Part shown: piece after piece, positions 5,397 through 7,187 of the stretch
Layout of the letters: every line of letters starts with the position of its first letter
How positions within the stretch are numbered: position 1 is the first letter of the stretch
Assembly (NCBI GenBank): GCA_030616265.1
Contig: JAUWXS010000027.1
Coordinates: forward strand, 1-7,187
Reading direction: 5' to 3'
Length of the DNA stretch: 7,187 nt
Source: Dehalococcoidia bacterium
Lineage (GTDB): Bacteria; Chloroflexota; Dehalococcoidia; Dehalococcoidales; BS750m-G39
Notes under the pieces: generated by a model
What the model was told of the DNA's origin: nothing
The model's input: only the letters and a program-made list of their open reading frames with translations
Databases searched by the model: none
Made by a program: the position numbers and the translations under genes

Positions 5397-7063
5397 CAGA
5401 CCTGCCCCAGTCGCGCCGTCTCTTCCTCGACTAGCTTCTCGTCCAGCTTGGTGAACAGGGGCTTGGGTTCAAGTAATTTTTGTCCCGGCGCCGGCGGCTT
5501 TGGCTTCCAGCCATAATCCTGGACACGACCCTCAAAACCAAGATACTCATGCAACTTCTGTGAACTAAAGGGCAGGAAAGGATATAGCGCCGTCTTGAGC
5601 GCCGAGATTACGCCGAGCGCCACGTACAATGACGTAGCGGCGGCCTCCCTGTCCTCTTTAATCATCTTCCAGGGCGACTTATCGTCAAGGTAGCGGTTGG
5701 CCTCCTGGGCCAGCGCCATAGCCGCCATTATGGCCTGCTTAAAGTGGCATCGAGAGATGAGCTCGCCGACGGTATTAAGCGTCTCCTCGGCTTTGTTCAT
5801 GAGCTTCTGACTCTGCCCGTCCATCTCCCCCGGCTCCGGAACACAGCCATTAAAGTTGCGGTAGGTGAAGGTGAGCACGCGGTGGACAAGGTTGCCGTAG
5901 GTCGCCACCAGCTCGTCGTTGTTGCGGCGGAAGAACTCCCGCCAGGAAAAGTCGGTGTCCCCGTTCTCGGGCATGTTTATGGATAACAGGTAGCGCAGCG
6001 GGTCGGGCGCGTATCGGGATAGGTAATCGGGCAGCCAGACCGCCCAGTTACGGCTGGTGGAAAGCTTTTTACCTTCTATGGTCAAAAACTCGTTAGAGGG
6101 CACGTCGTAGGGCAGATTAAGCCCCCCGTAACCCATCAGCATCGCCGGCCAGATGATGGTGTGAAAAGGGATATTATCCTTGCCGATAAAGTAATAGCTC
6201 CTTGAATCTTTATCCTGCCAGAAAGGACGCCACCCCTCCCCGTCCCCGTTTAGCTTGGCCCATTCTTTGGAAGCGGATAGGTAGCCGATAACCGCCTCGA
6301 ACCAGACGTAGATGCGCTTATTTTCATAGCCCTCCAGCGGCACGGGTACCCCCCAGTCTATATCGCGGGTAATCGCCCTGTCCTTCAGCCCGTCCTCAAG
6401 GTAGCGGGTGGTAAAGTTAAGCACGTTCTTCCGCCAGTGGCTCTGCGGCTTCACCCATTCTAATAACTTTTTCTGGAAGGCGGAAAGCTTCAGGAAAAAG
6501 TGCTCCGAGTCCTCGAAGACGGGAGCGGCGGCGCACAAACGGCAGCGGGGCTCGAGCAGCTCGGCGGGATTCATCGGCTTGCCGCAGTCGTCGCACTGGT
6601 CGCCCCGAGCCCCCGGAGAGCCGCAAAAAGGGCAGGTGCCTTCGATGTAGCGGTCGGGCAGAAAGCGCCGGCACTGGGGGCAGTAGGGCTGCGAGACCTT
6701 GGCTTTATAGATATAGCCCCTTTTAAGCAAAGCAAGAAACATATCCTGAGTTACTTCGGCGTGGTTTTCCGTGCCCGTGGTGGTGAAGAGGTCGAAGGAG
6801 ATACCCAGCTTTTGCCAGGATTCGAGGAACTCGCGGTGATAGCGGTCGGCTATCTCACCGGGCGTTTTCCCTTCCTGCTCCGCCTTGATGGTTATGGGCG
6901 TGCCGTGCTGGTCCGAGCCAGATACCATGAGCACCTTGTTGCCCTTGAGGCGATGGTAGCGGGCAAATATGTCCGCGGGTAGATAGGCCCCGGCAATCTG
7001 CCCCAGATGCAATGAGCCATTGGCATAAGGCCAGGCGACAGCCACCAGTATTTTTTCGCTCAT
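5396..7063 (-). CDS. metG: Methionyl-tRNA synthetase
   Basis: This class I synthetase charges tRNA-Met in the cytoplasm. The HIGH-type motif is HLGQ (19-22) in WPYANGSLHLGQ, and the KMSKS loop reads KLSTS (333-337), with T336 where the second lysine normally sits. The connective domain carries four CxxC pairs (C128/C131, C144/C147, C157/C160, C174/C177), the two-zinc-knuckle arrangement also found in E. coli and archaeal-type MetRS. In the helical anticodon-binding domain N391, R395 and W465 match E. coli N391, R395 and W461. At 555 residues it lacks the C-terminal tRNA-binding dimerisation domain of the 677-residue E. coli enzyme. The ATG at 7063 is the only good start: an in-frame TAG lies four codons upstream. 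GGAG stands only one base before the ATG, closer than usual. It is followed by tatD with a one-base overlap. Confidence 0.98.
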   Translation of the reverse strand: MSEKILVAVAWPYANGSLHLGQIAGAYLPADIFARYHRLKGNKVLMVSGSDQHGTPITIKAEQEGKTPGEIADRYHREFLESWQKLGISFDLFTTTGTENHAEVTQDMFLALLKRGYIYKAKVSQPYCPQCRRFLPDRYIEGTCPFCGSPGARGDQCDDCGKPMNPAELLEPRCRLCAAAPVFEDSEHFFLKLSAFQKKLLEWVKPQSHWRKNVLNFTTRYLEDGLKDRAITRDIDWGVPVPLEGYENKRIYVWFEAVIGYLSASKEWAKLNGDGEGWRPFWQDKDSRSYYFIGKDNIPFHTIIWPAMLMGYGGLNLPYDVPSNEFLTIEGKKLSTSRNWAVWLPDYLSRYAPDPLRYLLSINMPENGDTDFSWREFFRRNNDELVATYGNLVHRVLTFTYRNFNGCVPEPGEMDGQSQKLMNKAEETLNTVGELISRCHFKQAIMAAMALAQEANRYLDDKSPWKMIKEDREAAATSLYVALGVISALKTALYPFLPFSSQKLHEYLGFEGRVQDYGWKPKPPAPGQKLLEPKPLFTKLDEKLVEEETARLGQV

Positions 7064-7076
7064 GCTCCAGTTCTAT

Positions 7077-7187
7077 CTATAAAGATTCGGGCTTCTCCGG
7101 GAAAAAGGTCAACACCTGTTGCCCCTTGTCCTCGGTATAACGAGCGTAGCCCTTGCTCAGGCAGCAATCAACGCAGATGCGCGATAC
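7077..7187 (-). CDS. C-terminal end of an unrecognised protein, cut by the window edge
   Basis: The minus strand is open from the right edge to a TAG at 7077-7079, giving the last 36 residues of a protein, which start VSRICVDCCLSKGY and end FFPEKPESL. The CVDCC cluster (residues 5, 8 and 9 of the fragment) could bind metal or be redox-active. The stop is 13 bases before the metG start, so this gene probably leads into metG on the same transcript. I do not recognise the family. The coding call rests on the open frame, the tight operon spacing and the absence of any other gene in this stretch, and it is moderate because only 37 codons are visible. Confidence 0.55.
   Translation of the reverse strand, partial: VSRICVDCCLSKGYARYTEDKGQQVLTFFPEKPESL

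Noticed and set aside
6500..6982. A 160-codon plus-strand open frame inside metG.
   Set aside because: It is antisense to the zinc-knuckle and N-terminal catalytic parts of MetRS and has no recognisable family content.

Overview
The window is a gene-dense bacterial chromosome segment of high GC content. It has six complete protein genes, one gene cut by the right edge, and about 315 bases of unusual non-coding DNA at the left edge. The gene content (FtsH, an MoaE-like protein, a long-chain polyprenyl diphosphate synthase, TatD, MetRS) and the protein style, with archaeal-looking versions of an endonuclease IV relative and of MetRS, fit an uncultured member of the Chloroflexi, most likely Dehalococcoidia. 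This assignment comes from recalled sequence style, not from a search.

Layout. Positions 1-315 hold no gene. They are filled with G-run/C-run hairpins that share a recognisable core in four copies, plus a perfect four-tract G-quadruplex motif at 241-255. An extended -10 promoter (316-324) and a strong ribosome binding site lead into an endonuclease IV-like TIM-barrel gene (351-1178, +). A second promoter with the identical TGTTATAAT core (1210-1218) drives ftsH (1235-3166, +). The moaE-like gene (3187-3594, +) follows after 20 bases and looks translationally coupled to ftsH.

The right half is a convergent minus-strand operon. Reading leftward it contains the end of an unrecognised gene (7077-7187), metG (5396-7063), tatD (4605-5396, overlapping metG by one base as TGATG) and a polyprenyl diphosphate synthase (3616-4593, TTG start). 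The two operons end 21 bases apart with no evident terminator between them.

Functionally these are housekeeping genes: DNA repair (endonuclease IV-like, TatD), membrane protein quality control (FtsH), molybdopterin synthesis (MoaE), isoprenoid chain synthesis and translation (MetRS). Catalytic residues are intact in nearly all of them. The exceptions worth a look are the KLSTS loop in MetRS and the divergent third-metal region of the endonuclease IV relative. I see no defence, mobile or secondary-metabolite system. The most unusual content is the non-coding hairpin/G-quadruplex region at 1-315.
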